Source of the DNA: Coccinella septempunctata
Taxonomy: Eukaryota; Arthropoda; Insecta; Coleoptera; Coccinellidae
NCBI RefSeq assembly: GCF_907165205.1
Contig: NC_058194.1
Location: forward strand, 4,439,730-4,503,729
Length of the DNA: 64,000 nt
Direction: 5' to 3'
Position numbers and translations under genes: made by a program. The notes beneath the pieces are model-generated. The model saw nothing but the letters and a program-made list of their open reading frames with translations, did no database searches and was not told the origin of the DNA. This document shows, one piece after another, positions 41,941 to 53,411 of the stretch (within the stretch, counting starts at the first letter, position 1; each line of letters opens with the position of its first letter).

Positions 41941-43289
41941 GGCCCAGTTTCACAATCATTGGTAACCAGTGGTGGTTTATTAACCACTACCTTTGAGTTA
42001 ACCCAAGGTTAAGAAAGATACTCGTTTCACAACAAAAAAACGAGTGATGGTTTTTTGACCATCGGTTTAAATTTTTTTCTGAGGGTTGGTAATGTTTTTC
42101 GTGTACGATAGATCTACTTTTGGGTTATTTATTACTGAAATTTCGTATTTCTGTGAAACAAGAACTTAAGAATATAGAAATTGTTATGAGTATGACAGAA
42201 AACGAATAAAACGTATGAGCACCGTATACCGTATGGTTTGTGGTTTGATGTTCTGTGCTGATATGAGTTTCATAATTGCCTAAAGGTTATTTTTCGTTTG
42301 GATTTTGATTTGAGTGAAGATGAAGCGTTCGTTTTTTCTTGTGCGAAATAAGAAAAAACAGTGCAACTGTGCTGGACCAATAGAAATTATTACTTTATTG
42401 AAAAATTCAAACAAAATTGAGTTTTGCAATTATAACTTAAAGTTCCTTGAATAATTTAAATCTATCTATAATAGGTGTTTTCCTCAACAATTCTACAAAA
42501 GCCTATTTTTATTGATTATTTGAGTTTGAATTGAGATGCTTTGATATATTTCAAAAATTTCACCACTCTAATTTAACATATTTGCATAATAACTATTCAT
42601 AAGATTCAGTCTAGTTTCTCTAGTTCTATTATTTGACAATAATTCTTGATCCCCTATAGGGGGCACAGCAACATTTTGATATGAATTCATTGCTTCTTCT
42701 TCTCCTCATGAAGGAGGTTGTCTTTCATTTTCATTACAAGATATGTTATGTAAAAAAGCTGTGAACTTAATCATCATCATTGCATCTATACTTTTAATAT
42801 TCTCATTGAAGGAGCTGAGATTCTTCGCTTCCAAGCTTCCAACTGCCTTCCTTTCCACTGTGTTTCTGAATCTACAAAACAAATCCAGGTCGACATACTA
42901 CTCAAAATAATTCCTCCTAGCTCCAAATGTTCTGGGCCTCACTGTTTCCTCATCACTACTATGAGTTTTCATCATAATCGTCCACGATAATCGTAAATAA
43001 TAACTAATAAACACCCAATAAATTTGAAACGCTTCCTAACCAGTATTCCCGAAGAAATGCTGACTTGTCTCTGACAGAACTCAAAATATGTTATCTATGC
43101 AGAAAAGCATACGCCACGAAACTTCTATGTCCAGGCAACTCATAGTTAACTCATGAAATTTTCGGGGTCAAGTCGACCACAAGTTTACTTTAGGTCAAAC
43201 GATAAACCACACTTTGTGAAACAGAATTTTTGATTTAACCACTGGTCACTACATAACTTTGGGTTAACCATATATTGTGAAACTGGGCC
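41941..43289 (-). mobile_element. PIF/Harbinger-like element in the G6 leader
   Basis: 1,349 bp with terminal inverted repeats GGCCCAGTTTCACAA; subterminal GTTAACC motifs recur at both ends. Flanking triplets are CAA and TAA, so a 3-bp TSD would have one change. On the minus strand near 42700-42890 a relict frame reads KAVGSLEAKN... and IKFTAFLHNISCNEN, which resembles the LHNI-containing end of HARBI1-type DDE transposases. No other catalytic motif was found, so the copy is dead. Confidence 0.75.
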
Positions 43290-44079
43290 TAAAAATTTTA
43301 CAAGTCCAACGTTACTCGAAAAAAAAAATTTCAATCAGTCCCACTAAAGTCCGAAAATATTCGCGAAATACCGCACTCACTCGCAAGTCGTTTCGTATAG
43401 TCCGGAAAATTTCCCGAAATTCGAACCGCACCAGAACGCACAGGTTAGATTCCAAATAGTTTTTCAGTTCAATATCCAGAAAATAAATCGCAATAATCGA
43501 ATTTCAGTTTTCAGAAAAATCAGAAATAATTGGTAAGTTTCAACAGTACAGGTCAAAAGAAAATAAAAGCAGGAAGACAAGTTATCAACAGGTAATAGGT
43601 GATTCCCTATTGAACCGATAGGTAAATCAAACCTATCAAATTTTACCAATTGTGACAACAAATTTTCAATGTTCGGAAATTCACTCACCTTCAATACGAA
43701 AAAAAAACAGTTCAATTCAATAAATCAGGAATAATAAGAAATCGGAAATAATTTTCACTGATATTAAGGCGCAACAACAGTTCAGTTTTCAATAACTCAA
43801 TGAAGTAATCGGCAAAAGGAATAATCACAAATTAATTAAATTATTTCCAATAGGTTTCAACAATAGGAAAATTTTCAGAATATAGTCCAATTCAATTCAC
43901 AGTATAACAGTTCAATACAGAGTGGCAGGCAATAAAACACAGATCAAGTTTATTTTTCACAGTTTTCCGTTCGAGAAATAGTTACTCACTGTTCTTAGGT
44001 TTTACTCACTGTTTCGGGAATTCACTCACTGTCCGGTTAATGTTTCTCACCTCTGTTGTTTCCTAGTCGATTTTGCACG
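43290..44079. other. G6 leader, PBS-proximal part
   Basis: AT-rich leader with many caatt/agttc phrases and the near-repeats tcactcactgtt/tcactcactgtc close to 44000-44035. No ORF with a domain. Confidence 0.55.
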
Positions 44080-44097
44080 GTCCCTGCTCGGGCGCCA
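44080..44097 (-). promoter_or_regulatory. G6 primer-binding site (tRNA-Lys type)
   Basis: On the minus strand TGGCGCCCGAGCAGGGAC, four bases from the LTR end. It is one base from the sequence known as the tRNA-Lys3 complement. Confidence 0.9.
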
Positions 44098-44895
44098 TTT
44101 TTGTAACATGGTTTACTCGGAGAAACCTAATCTCGAGCGCCAGCTATTCTTTTCAATAGGAAGAATAGCAAACTTACCAGAGTAGCTGCTAGCCGCTCAC
44201 TGTTATCTAGGGCGGTAGCGATAACGAAGAAGTCAAAATCAAATTGTGTAAAAGTTTATTCACACCTTCGGAAACTAATTAGATGTACAAGTGAGATATG
44301 TGTAGGTACGAACTATGAGTGATTCTATAAGCGAACATACATTCGGGAAATCCTATCCGGTCACGAGCACTTATGAAATTTATACCGGGTGTAGTGAAAA
44401 ATTAACGGTTCAATAAAAAAAATGCGCCAACCAGAACTGACGGAACGAATGCTAAGGACTTGCTATACGGTATCGGTATGTAGTTGTATTTCTCCGGAAA
44501 TGAAACACAATAAGGGCGGATCTGTTCGAGACTTTTATTCGCTGCCCCAAGGGTTATAACACGCCATGACTGACAGCGAAGAAAATGTCTATTTTCTACT
44601 ACGGGATTTCACTGACTACGTGCGGTATCTCTTATTCTCTGCTCCCAGGGTTATAACACGCCATGACTTTTTTAGCAATAAACGGTTATTATTTAGCTGC
44701 TTCATATTGGAGATCATTGCATCAACGTGGTGGTACAGCCATTTATGTCAAGTCAGATTATTTAGCCGAAAATATTAAGCAGATTGAAGGGTCTCTGTCG
44801 AACTGCAGTGCGAACTTTGTGCTATAAATCTCAAGGTATCCACTAAAAATGTCTCCATTATAAGTGTCTACAGGCCTCCCGGGGCTAATATCGAG

Positions 44896-45627
44896 TTGTT
44901 TGTTGATTCCTTATCATGCGCGCTTGACTGTTGTTTTGCTAGATCCGATCTGATTTTCGTATGTGGTGATTTCAATATCAATTATTTCGCTCCCCACAAT
45001 TATCTTGATTATTTGCTGTTGAGGTACAATCTTAAAATAACTTCCACGGAACCAACGAGAATTTTCACGGATAGGAACGGCAAGACTAGTTCTAGTAAAA
45101 TCGATTACATCTTGACGAATGCTAGTACCGATTTTTTGTCTGTCGGGGTATTTGAGTGTAATATAGCAGATCACAAAGCCATACGACTAATATTCAATTA
45201 TAATACAGATGTCGAAACCACTAAACCTGTCCTGAGATCATTTCGACTATTGAAGGACGAGAATCTTCAAATCCTGTCTGAGATGGCTGCCTCAACTTGC
45301 TTCGATAGTGTTTATTCCTTCACGGATGTTGATGGTGCATTCGAAGAGTTTTTCAATATTTTGACTTCCCTGGTTGATTCTGCATGTCCGGTTGTGCAGA
45401 GAGCATCTGTGAGATCGAAAACTCAGAGGTGGGTCACTAGAGAGGTTAGAAAGGCGAGTTCTGATCTAAAGAATCTTCATTGGTTATATCAGAATTTGAA
45501 GTCTCCGGAAGCAAGGAACCTCTATATTGCGGCAAAAAAGAACTATAAGGAGCTGCTTAGGTCCAGTAAGGTAGATTTCTTCAATAAAATTTTAGATTCA
45601 TCAACAAATAGGTCGAGAACGGTTTGA
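44896..45627 (+). pseudogene. L2 endonuclease and linker
   Basis: EEP endonuclease C-terminal half: VYRPPGANIE just upstream in another frame, then FVCGDFNINYF, TRIFTDRNGK, SSKIDYILTNA and the final ADHKAI with the catalytic Asp-His. A polar linker with AAKKNYKELLR follows. It ends at TGA 45625-45627, and the next ORF begins one codon later in the same frame, so a single stop codon splits ORF2. The true start is upstream, with a frameshift near 44870. Confidence 0.88.
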
Positions 45628-45630
45628 AAT

Positions 45631-47412
45631 TTGGTAAGGACTGAAACGAGCCAGAACTCCGCTACTCAGGAGATAAATTTGAGCGATAATGGTACAATTA
45701 TATCCGATCCCCAGACAGTGGCTGATATGTTTGGTGGGTATTTTTCCAGTATTGGCCGTATTAGTATTGAGGAACATTACGGTAGTGCGAGATCGTTCTC
45801 TTGTACAACCCAAGTTATGACAGATAAGAACTTCTTCTTTTACCCTGTGACAGATCAGGAAATTTCAGATATACTAAAGCAAATCAAGAAGGGAAATAGT
45901 AGCGGTCATGATATGATTTCTGTGAGAATGTTGAAAATTTTGGCGGATAAAATATCTGAACCTTTTGCTCACCTCATTAATGAAGCAGTAACTGCAGGTA
46001 GATATCCTGCTCTACTCAAAATATCAAAGGTTACTCCAATATATAAAAAGGATTCCAGGGAGAATGTTGCCAACTATCGGCCAATATCGATAACCAGTTC
46101 ACTATCGAAAGTGTTTGAGAAGGTTATACATAAGCGGATGATCAAATTTTTAGATAAATTTTCTTTGATTTCTAGTCAGCAACATGGCTTTCGTGTGGGC
46201 AAGTCGACAGAGTCCGCAACAGGTGACTTCGTTGAATACGTTTACGGGTGCCTAGATGCTGGAGTTCCGGTCGCTGGGCTATTGTTTGATGAGTCTCGAG
46301 CTTTCGACTGTCTCGACTTCAGTTTCATCCTCAGTAAACTGTATAATATTGGCTTTCGAGGTGTTTTCTTGGATTGGGTGTCGGACTATCTGAGAGATCG
46401 ATTGCTGTTTGTTCAAGTGGGCCATCATAAATCGAGACGGTATCCAATAGAAATGGGTGTGCCCCAGGGATCTGTGCTGGGTCCGCTGCTGTTCATCCTG
46501 TTCGTTAATGATCTGCCGGAGTATTTAAAAACTTACTCTAATCTTTTGTTGGCTGTTCGGATCATTTTATTCGCAGACGATACGTCATTTCTTGTGTCAG
46601 CACAAAATATCTCGGAACTTAGGAGAATTTGCGAAATCCTTGTTGGTTCTTTCCTGGAGTGGTGCCACAAAAATTCAATAATATTGAATGTCAACAAGAC
46701 CGATTTGATCTTTTTCCAAAATAGGAGCTCGGTGTGTGAATTTGAACTAACTCTTCCTACTGGTAACATCAAAGCATCAGATCACGTTAAGTTTTTGGGC
46801 ATTGTAATCGATAAACAATTGAATTGGCAGAATCAAGCAAATTCTGTCTGTAAAAAACTGAGCAGCGCATTTTATGCTGTTAAAAAACTGAAAAATATTC
46901 TACCTAGACAATCACTGTTAGTTGTTTATTATTCACTGGCGTATTCCCATATGAGCTATAATTCAGTTTTATGGGGAAGTTCATCATTAGCGGTAGATGT
47001 TTTCATTGCGCAGAAGAAACTGATACGCCTTATATTCGATTTGGACCCCCGGGAGTCCTGTAGACCCAAGTTCATACAATACAAAATATTGAGTTTTCCC
47101 TGTATCTTTATGTTGAATACTCTATTATTTGTTAAGAAGAACTTTGACAATCTGAAAAAATGCTGTGAGTTCCATGAACATGACACAAGACACAAGAACA
47201 CTCTTGAATATCCAATTCACAGGACTTCAAAATTCCAAAAATCACCACTGTATAACGGCATTAAACTTTTCAATCACTTGCCTGACAGATTCAAGACCTT
47301 ACCTTATAATGTTTTCAAAAAGGAAGTTAAAAAGTTTCTGTTGATCAACTGCTTTTATAGTCTTAGGGAATTTTTGGATTGTAAACATAATCAATTTTCT
47401 AATTTCACATAA
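45631..47412 (+). pseudogene. L2 reverse transcriptase
   Basis: 593 codons in frame with 44896-45627. RT motifs: SSGHDMISVRMLK, YRPISITSSLSKVFE, QQHGFRVGKSTE, GLLFDESRAFDCLD (an Glu before the Ser where LSKAFD is usual, catalytic Asp kept), MGVPQGSVLGPLLF and LFADDTSFLV. The C-terminal tail has HVKFLGIVID and AYSHMSYNSVLWG. All catalytic residues are present. It would make target-primed cDNA. Confidence 0.92.
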
Positions 47413-48060
47413 GTTCAATACTGTTTATTGTTTAAGTCTATATTGTTATTGTAAAACTGTATGACCTGTCCCATACAAAGGTTGTTTGTCTGAGGGGATG
47501 TAATAAACTTATTCTTATTCTTATTCTTACTGACAGAAAAGAAGAGATTTCGGATTTAACACTTATGACGCGGAACGCGGACAGGGGGGTTGACGGAACT
47601 TTCCCTTCAGTACCCCAAGGGCTTACGCGCCATGACTGATAGAGAAGGGAAAAGTCAGACTCGCGAAACAGGGAAAAGAACGATAAAATACAACAGAAAA
47701 CGATACAGTACAGCAGTGTCAAAGTTAAGGAAGTAACGGCGTAGGTCTAACAAAGAAACTGAACGGTACAGACGGGGACCTACCTCCTTTGTTTCAAGCA
47801 CTCGAAACTCAAAGGATTTAAAAGAAAATCTAAAAAAATAACTCTAAGCACTGATGCAAACACAAAATGATTATTCTTCAACGGCGAAAGAAATACCGAA
47901 AATTAACTGAATCTATAACAGAAGTCACCACGTTAGAAAGCGAAAAATCGAAAATACTGAAGCGAAGTGAAAGAACTGAAGTAAAAGTCAAAAGTCGAAA
48001 AAGTCAGCCGAAGAACTGAAGTAACAGTCGAAAAAGTGACCGTCGCGGGGGGAAAATTTG

Positions 48061-48070
48061 CTTTTATAGG
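48061..48070 (-). promoter_or_regulatory. TATA box in the right G6 LTR
   Basis: On the minus strand CCTATAAAAG, about 350 bp into the LTR, at the border between the U3-like and R-like parts. Confidence 0.55.
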
Positions 48071-48416
48071 CATATCCCCTCTCACGGTAAAAATCTGAAA
48101 ATTCCAGAATGCGACAAGAATGAAAAACGTCGTCAGCTCCGGTTTATCGCATATCAACAGATGAAAAACGTCGAAATCTTCAGCGGCATGTAAGAAAAAC
48201 AACGTGAAATACAGATAAGCGGTTTTTTACATTTACTCTGCTTATCGGAATGAACGTACGGAATATTCGAGAATTAAAATATTTTCAAAGACGGAAATTT
48301 AAAACGAAAGAAATGCACTAAGATGAACTCCAATTTTCCTCAAAAAACTGGACTTCATCACAAATAGTAATCTTGAATTCAGGCTACTCCTAGGAATAGT
48401 GGTATGGGAAATTACA

Positions 48417-48428
48417 CCCCCTCCCCTT
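48417..48428 (-). promoter_or_regulatory. Second polypurine tract, right of the G6 LTR
   Basis: On the minus strand AAGGGGAGGGGG lies immediately before TGTAATTTCCC. This is the position of a PPT before a 3' LTR, so this LTR also ends another element body to its right. Confidence 0.75.
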
Positions 48429-48770
48429 AATTGTCATACCGATGTGGAAGATTCAAATGGAAATATGAGTTTCAGTGTTAAATGCGAATAGGCTGGGAGT
48501 CTAGTGGAACAGTGGGAGAAACGAAACCTCAGAGCGATGCGATATCGAATAAACCGCTGGACTAGTAATGCCAGTAAGTTATGCCGATAAATTATATCAC
48601 GCGAATGTCGACAATCGACATCAATGTGGTATCCAACAAAAATTGTAAATCGAAAAATTAAATCGGAATTGAGTTAGTTAATTTCAGAAAGTGTATTAGC
48701 CTTAGGTGAATCCAGCTTTGAACTTGAATTTCTTCTAATTTTGGAAGCTCGCTTCTGAAGTTCCGCCTGT
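48429..48770 (-). pseudogene. 3' end of an unknown LTR element joined to BEL RT
   Basis: Between the second PPT and the BEL RT fragment. On the minus strand a polar frame (SKIRRNSSSKLDSPKANTLSEIN) ends in a stop near 48680, as the end of a pol gene might. The junction with BEL sequence is near 48770. The family is not recognised; it may belong to a second G6-type element. Confidence 0.45.
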
Positions 48771-49694
48771 ATTATGACTGGAGATCCCGCAGGATCGAAT
48801 ATTGTACCGATTTCTGATCTTTCTTTTTGTTAACTGATGTTCGGGATTTCGTTTTATTAGGTACAGAAGATTATCTTCTCTGTGAGTCAATGTTATACCG
48901 AGCGTCTTGGTTAGTCCATTTTTGTCATTCAGTGTGACGGTGGATTTGTTTTCAGTCAGTACGTTATATTTCCACTTTCTTATATTGAATCCTACCTTTT
49001 TGAGTTGGTCAGTTATTTCCTTTTGTATATGTCGTGCTTCTTCAATAGTGTCAGCGCCACTCAGAAGATCATCCACGTAGAAATCGCGTAGCACTATTTC
49101 AGCTGCAAGGGGGTGGTTTTTCTTTTCAGTTGTTGCTAGTTGTCTCATTGTTCTTATGGACAGCTGAGCTGCTGGTGCTGTACCGTAGGTTACAGCGGTT
49201 AATTCGTAGTTTTGAAAGGGCTCATCTTTGGTGTTTCTCCAGAGTATAGAGTGTAAGGCTGGTATTCTCTGTCCAATTTCGCCTGCCTCTACATTTTCTC
49301 GATGTCAGCTGTTATGGCTGTTTTGTGCTTTTGCCATCTCATCAGAATACCTATCAGATCCTGCTGTAGTTTCGGTCCTGTGTGAGGAATGTCGTTTAGG
49401 CTGAGTACGATACTTGTCTTCGCGCTTGCATCGAATACGACTTTTAGCTTTGTCGTATCACCTTCTTCTTTCAATACAGGTTGATGTGGAATATATTACC
49501 TCTTCGCTAAACTATTTGAGCTAGCAATTTTTATATTACCTAGCGCAATGTATTCCTGCATGAATCCTTCATACAAAGTGCTGAGCTTTCCATCTTTATC
49601 CAGCTTGTTTTCTAAATGAAATAGTCGTGCCAGTACCCTCTGCTTCGATTCCCCTAGCTGAGTTGTACTCTTCTTGAACGCAAGTTTCACATTA
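48771..49694 (-). pseudogene. BEL/Pao reverse transcriptase fragment
   Basis: On the minus strand from 49694: a LGESKQRVLARLFHLENKL block, then FMQEYIALG, KLKVVFDASAKT, LNDIPHTGPKLQQDL, ITADIEKM, and after frame breaks VLRDFYVDDLLSGADT, where YVDD is the RT active site, then KKVGFNIRKW and KRKI with FDPAG. This order is specific for the BEL/Pao RT. The right end is cut by the G8 LTR; the left end is joined to foreign DNA after SPVII. RNase H and integrase are missing. Confidence 0.9.
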
Positions 49695-49697
49695 TAC

Positions 49698-49912
49698 TGT
49701 AAGAAATCGAATACACGAATAAGGTGAGCCGCTGCCGGTCAAAGGGGATAAGCGCTGAGTAAACATAAACGACAGCCGGGATTTGAAGCTGTGGTACTCA
49801 GGCAATTCGATTTGAAGATCCCTTCGTGCTCGGATATACAAGCCGCTCGATATTTCTTGTGTTTACGAAAATAAATGATTAAGTTTGGAATTCTTGAGTT
49901 TCATTTCTAACA
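49698..49912 (+). repeat. G8 5' LTR
   Basis: 215 bp, TGTAAGAAATCG...TTTCTAACA, followed directly by TCAGAAGTGGGATAG as possible primer-binding region. An AATAAATG signal lies near 49869. No 3' LTR exists in the window. Confidence 0.7.
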
Positions 49913-50106
49913 TCAGAAGTGGGATAGTGCCTATCGTTCATAGTGAACTGTTATTTTGTGACTTGTGTTGTTGTATTGTTACGAAAACGATCATTACTAA
50001 GACTGCTTTCGAGCTTTTATGGACATTTACTAATACTGAGTGGTTATTACGTCGTATCCTGAAATTCCATCCTGGACTGTGTGTTTACAAGACAAGTGAA
50101 AAAAAA

Positions 50107-50804
50107 ATGGCATCATCGGATGGCGATTCGACTCGAAGCTTACTGGCGGAGTTAGTCAAAGTTCTACAATCGCAGAGATCTGGTGAACAGGTAGATTTAC
50201 CGTATTTCAAACCCGAAATTAATGAATCGAATAAATGGGTGAGTTATGTTGAGACTATTAAGCATGAAGTAGGGTGGTCTGATGTTCAAACCTTGGCAAG
50301 GATTGGTCGATTTTTATTGAATGAATCGAAAATATGGTTTGAACGTTGGAATCCTGACAACAGAGATTGGGCTACTTTCCGTATCGATTTCATCGAAGCA
50401 TTTCCTCCGAAAAGGAATCTTGGCCGTATGTTGGAAGAGGCAGTTAAATTCTCAAGTGCTTGTGTAAACACTTATGAAACTTATGTGCATGAGAAGTCAG
50501 CTGTTAGTTTTCTTGTCTTCGTTCGTTAAACCTTCACGATATAACGATGGACAGCAACGCATGCTTGGTTATGAGTCATCTCTCAAAAGAAAATATCCTT
50601 TTTCCGACAAGAAAGGAAGCAGTTTCAAAATTTCTAAGAAGTGTTACTAATGTGGTAAAATGGGACATGTTCAAGCAAATTGTCGTGTTAAAGACAACAA
50701 ATTTCAATCAGATAACAAAAGTTTCCTTGTTAGTGACCAAGGTGTTCCTAGTACATCTCAAAATCACGAGAGTTGTAGTTTTTGTGCTAAAAAGGGTCAC
50801 AATA
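50107..50804 (+). pseudogene. G8 Gag with split zinc knuckle
   Basis: ATG at 50107 (MASSDGDSTRSLL); the longer upstream reading from 49885 is leader. Gag has LPYFKPEINESNKWVSY and a WFERWNPDNRDWATF capsid block. A frameshift lies near 50520. Then come a decayed first knuckle (C-x2-C with a stop, GKMGHVQANC) and a second, CSFCAKKGHN, whose final Cys lies beyond the insertion at about 59375. Confidence 0.8.
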
Positions 50805-50810
50805 GTCCAA

Positions 50811-51080
50811 GAGCCAGAGCCGAAAAAAGTCTCTGAATTTCTTAAGCCTGGTTTTTTCTCAGATGATTACAATCATAATATACAATAAAATGCTGCGGTC
50901 AGTCAAGTGGATGTTAGAACATGTGCCTCTGGTGCGCGGTCAAACATGTCGTGATTACCGAAATAATAAAATCAATTTCTTAAGGCTGTAACTTTATAAA
51001 CTTTTGTGTTTTAGTATGTACCTAAATCGAAATTATTATAGTCAGTCAACGTCCAATCGGGACACAGCTGGTCAGTCAGC
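50811..51080. repeat. Left terminal inverted repeat
   Basis: Reverse complement of 59080-59348 with scattered differences. It contains GTCAGTCAACGTCC and GGTCAGTCAGC, short TGACTGAC-type motifs that recur in the right arm. Confidence 0.9.
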
Positions 51081-51119
51081 ATTAATGCGCGTAGAAGTTG
51101 GGACTAGGAATCATCGAAG

Positions 51120-51853
51120 GATGATTAATGTCCGTAGAATGCATCAAAAATTGTGAAATTCTGTTTGCAATGCTCTTCCTGGACTGCATGCTCTAATTGA
51201 AAGTGATTTTAATCCAGCTTTTTATGAAAAGGGTAAAAAAAAACCTCTGCAGATAATGAAGCAGAGCGAAATTTTCAAAAAACATTCGCTGACCTTGGAC
51301 TTGCAGATGAAAGCAACCAGAATAATATGTTGAATAGGGTTCAAAGATTTGTTTCCGATTTGTATGTCTTAAAAAAAATTAAATCAATTGACGAGGCAAG
51401 ATTCGTTTTATTTTCGAAGACGTATAAATGTCTTAGTACCACGATCGTTTTAAAATTAAAATAATCAATGTAGATGTGTCGAGTATGCCACCATGCCAAT
51501 CAGAATTGATGCAGCAGTTCTTAAGAGCGAGATTCATTAAAAATATTTGGCGTAATGCTCACCGTCAAATTCCAACGGAGCCTCCTACTGACTACGGCTG
51601 GAAATTGGTGGATGAGGTATATTATGAGTGTCATTGGTTCAAAGGCGATCAATCACTAGAACTCGTACAGGATGATATCATTCAACCTTCACAAGAAAAT
51701 ACAGGTATATAAATATCTTTATCTGAATTAAACAATCACAAATTTATTTATATTTTAGATTCTGCAACACCTGAGCTTGACGTGTCAGATTACGATAGTG
51801 AGAATAATGACATGAAAGATTCAGATGATGAATTTTGTGATGATTATTTATAG
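51120..51853 (+). pseudogene. Coding fragment with intron in the TIR element
   Basis: Frames in succession encode LPGLHALIESDFNPAFYEKGK (in two parts), FVSDLYVLKKIKSIDEARFVLFSKTYKC, then MPPCQSELMQQF, RARFIKNIWRNA, PPTDYGWKLVDEVYYECHWF and an acidic tail. A short intron (gtatataaa from about 51704 to ttttag at 51758) separates QENT from DSATPELDVSDY. The stop is at 51851-51853. The motif set is one I know from transposon-associated hypothetical proteins of animals; its function is unknown to me. The 5' part is missing or frame-broken. Confidence 0.6.
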
Positions 51854-51894
51854 CTTGTTATCCCTAAAGAATTAAATGAATATTAGTTAAAAAT

Positions 51895-53045
51895 GTTAGG
51901 TCTATGTCTTCAGCCCCCCCAAATTTGAGTTTTTAAATTTTTTTGACACTAAAGTTTTGTACTAGTTTTGTACCGAAATGTACCGTTGGAAAAAAGTTTT
52001 GTACCCCTAATTAAAATGATGAAAATACGGTTTTTCGTTTGGGGGGGTCGTAGACATGCTCACCCCCCACTTCCGAAATTGCAAATTTTTTTTATCTCAA
52101 AGTTTTGTACTAGTTTTGTACCGAAATGTACCGTCAAGAAAAAGTTTTGTACCCTAAGTTTAAGGGGTCTTAGGAGGGTTTCAAATTGGGGGGGCTGGAG
52201 ACATGTATTCGAAATAATGAGATTTCGGTTTCTGAAATAAGCTAAAACATGTGTACTAGTTTTGTACCGAAATGTACCGTCACAAAACGGTACAATTCTC
52301 TACCCCGGGGGTGTACCTGTGCTCCATATAAAGTATTGAGGCTTCAGGAGTGTTTTTTTTTACACCAAGGAATATGGGATATGGGATATTGGTTTTGTAC
52401 TTTTTCGATACTGAAATGTACCTTCGATAAAAAAATTTGTAGCCCCAAATAGAATGAGTGAATTATCATTTTCAACAAGGGGCTATAGGCAAGTACACCC
52501 CACCTTTGAAAAAGCAAATTTTCTCTATGTAAAAATTTCGTACTGGTTTTGTATCGTCAATAAAAGTTTTGGGGTCTTAGGAGAATTCCAGGAATGGTGA
52601 CTTCTTTTCGAAGTAATAAGATTTTGGTTTTCGAAACAAACTGAAACATGTGTACTAGTTTGGTACCAATATGTACCTAAAGTTCTAAAAACGAAATTTA
52701 TTGTGAGACTAATTCAATTTTTTTCTCAACATCCTCCGCCCTTGATTGATCTCCCTTCTGCACACATCATAATTTTCTTCTTGATAAAGTCAAATTTGAT
52801 TAACCTAATATCAGAAAGAAATACATGGTGACGCGATGTTGAAAAAAGTCATCAATTTTGCACTTGTTTAACGCTAAAGTTCTGTACCGAAATGTTCCAT
52901 TGAAAAAAGTAATTGAAATGACGAAAATACGTATTTCAGTTCGGAGGGGATGTTTACATACTCACCCCCCACTATTGAAAATTAAAATTTTTTTTCTTTC
53001 GCAGTTTTGTACCGACATGTACAAAAGAAAAAGCTTTTATAATTG
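51895..53045. repeat. Left subterminal array of about 150-bp repeats
   Basis: Degenerate tandem units, each with TTTTGTACTAGTTTTGTACC and GAAATGTACCGT. Two unit types alternate, one with GGGGGG..CGTAGACATGCTCACCCCC, the other with TTAGGAGGGTTTCAAATTGG. Open frames here are chance. 53046-53225 is unique AT-rich DNA up to G5. Confidence 0.85.
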
Positions 53046-53225
53046 AATCCTACTCCAGAAATGGTCAAATGACAGAAGGGAAATCTGAAACATTCTGTTG
53101 ATAAATTGAGTACCCCAATATTGCTGAAGATTATCAATCTTTCGAAAGAACCTATTTACTGTTTCGCCATGTGTTAGCGTTTTCTGTGAATCAGAAAGTC
53201 TTGAAAGACAAAGAGGTTGTGAGTT

Positions 53226-53410
53226 TGTAGAGGCATAATATAATTGTGACAGTTTTGTGGTCGAAACATAGATATAGTTTTTAGTTCAATGTAAATAATT
53301 AGAATTTAAATTATCACCTATGTGTTAAAAAACAATTGATAAAAAATTTATAAAAGTCACACTGAAGTATTGTATGTTTTCTCTGTATTTCATATTCTAA
53401 TAATACAACA
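53226..53410 (+). repeat. G5 5' LTR
   Basis: 185 bp, TGTAGAGG...ATACAACA, with TTTATAAAAG near 53347 as a TATA-like box. Confidence 0.95.
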
Positions 53411-53411
53411 T

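Larger units (their letters stand above)
44668..47530 (+). mobile_element. LINE L2, nearly intact ORF2, inserted in the G6 LTR
   Basis: 5'-truncated in the endonuclease (readable from about 44690: SYWRSLHQRGGTAIYVKSD). The left LTR of G6 shows the empty site catgac/tgacag. The 3' end has GTAATAAAC and a (TTATTC)n tail (47505-47529). No target duplication longer than AC is evident. It is of the same general CR1/Jockey type as L1. Confidence 0.9.
34730..48416 (-). mobile_element. Ty3/Gypsy element G6
   Basis: Minus-strand order: right LTR (44102-48416, with L2 inside), PBS, leader with a Harbinger relic, gag, pol, a 3' region and the left LTR (34730 to about 35812). The LTR copies agree well over about 1,080 bp and then diverge. 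Gag resembles that of G4. Coding DNA is unusually rich in CGG/ACGG, unlike the AT-rich surroundings. One frameshift lies in gag (near 40240) and one in pol (near 38590). Confidence 0.9.
44102..48416 (-). repeat. G6 right (5') LTR with L2 insertion
   Basis: LTR parts 44102-44667 and 47531-48416, about 1,453 bp without L2. On the minus strand it starts TGTAATTTCCC and ends CCATGTTACA. The left border adjoins the PBS; the right border adjoins a second polypurine tract. It carries U3 with a TATA box, absent from the left LTR. Confidence 0.85.

Noticed and set aside
44668..44680. Target duplication TGAC for L2
   Set aside because: The LTR itself contains tandem tgactgac, so the match is not diagnostic.
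49885..50106. N-terminal extension of G8 Gag
   Set aside because: Begins within the LTR; the ATG at 50107 fits Gag better.
51968..52452. Open frames in the subterminal repeats, also 58317-58661
   Set aside because: Made by repeat units with rotating sequence; no start context or domain.
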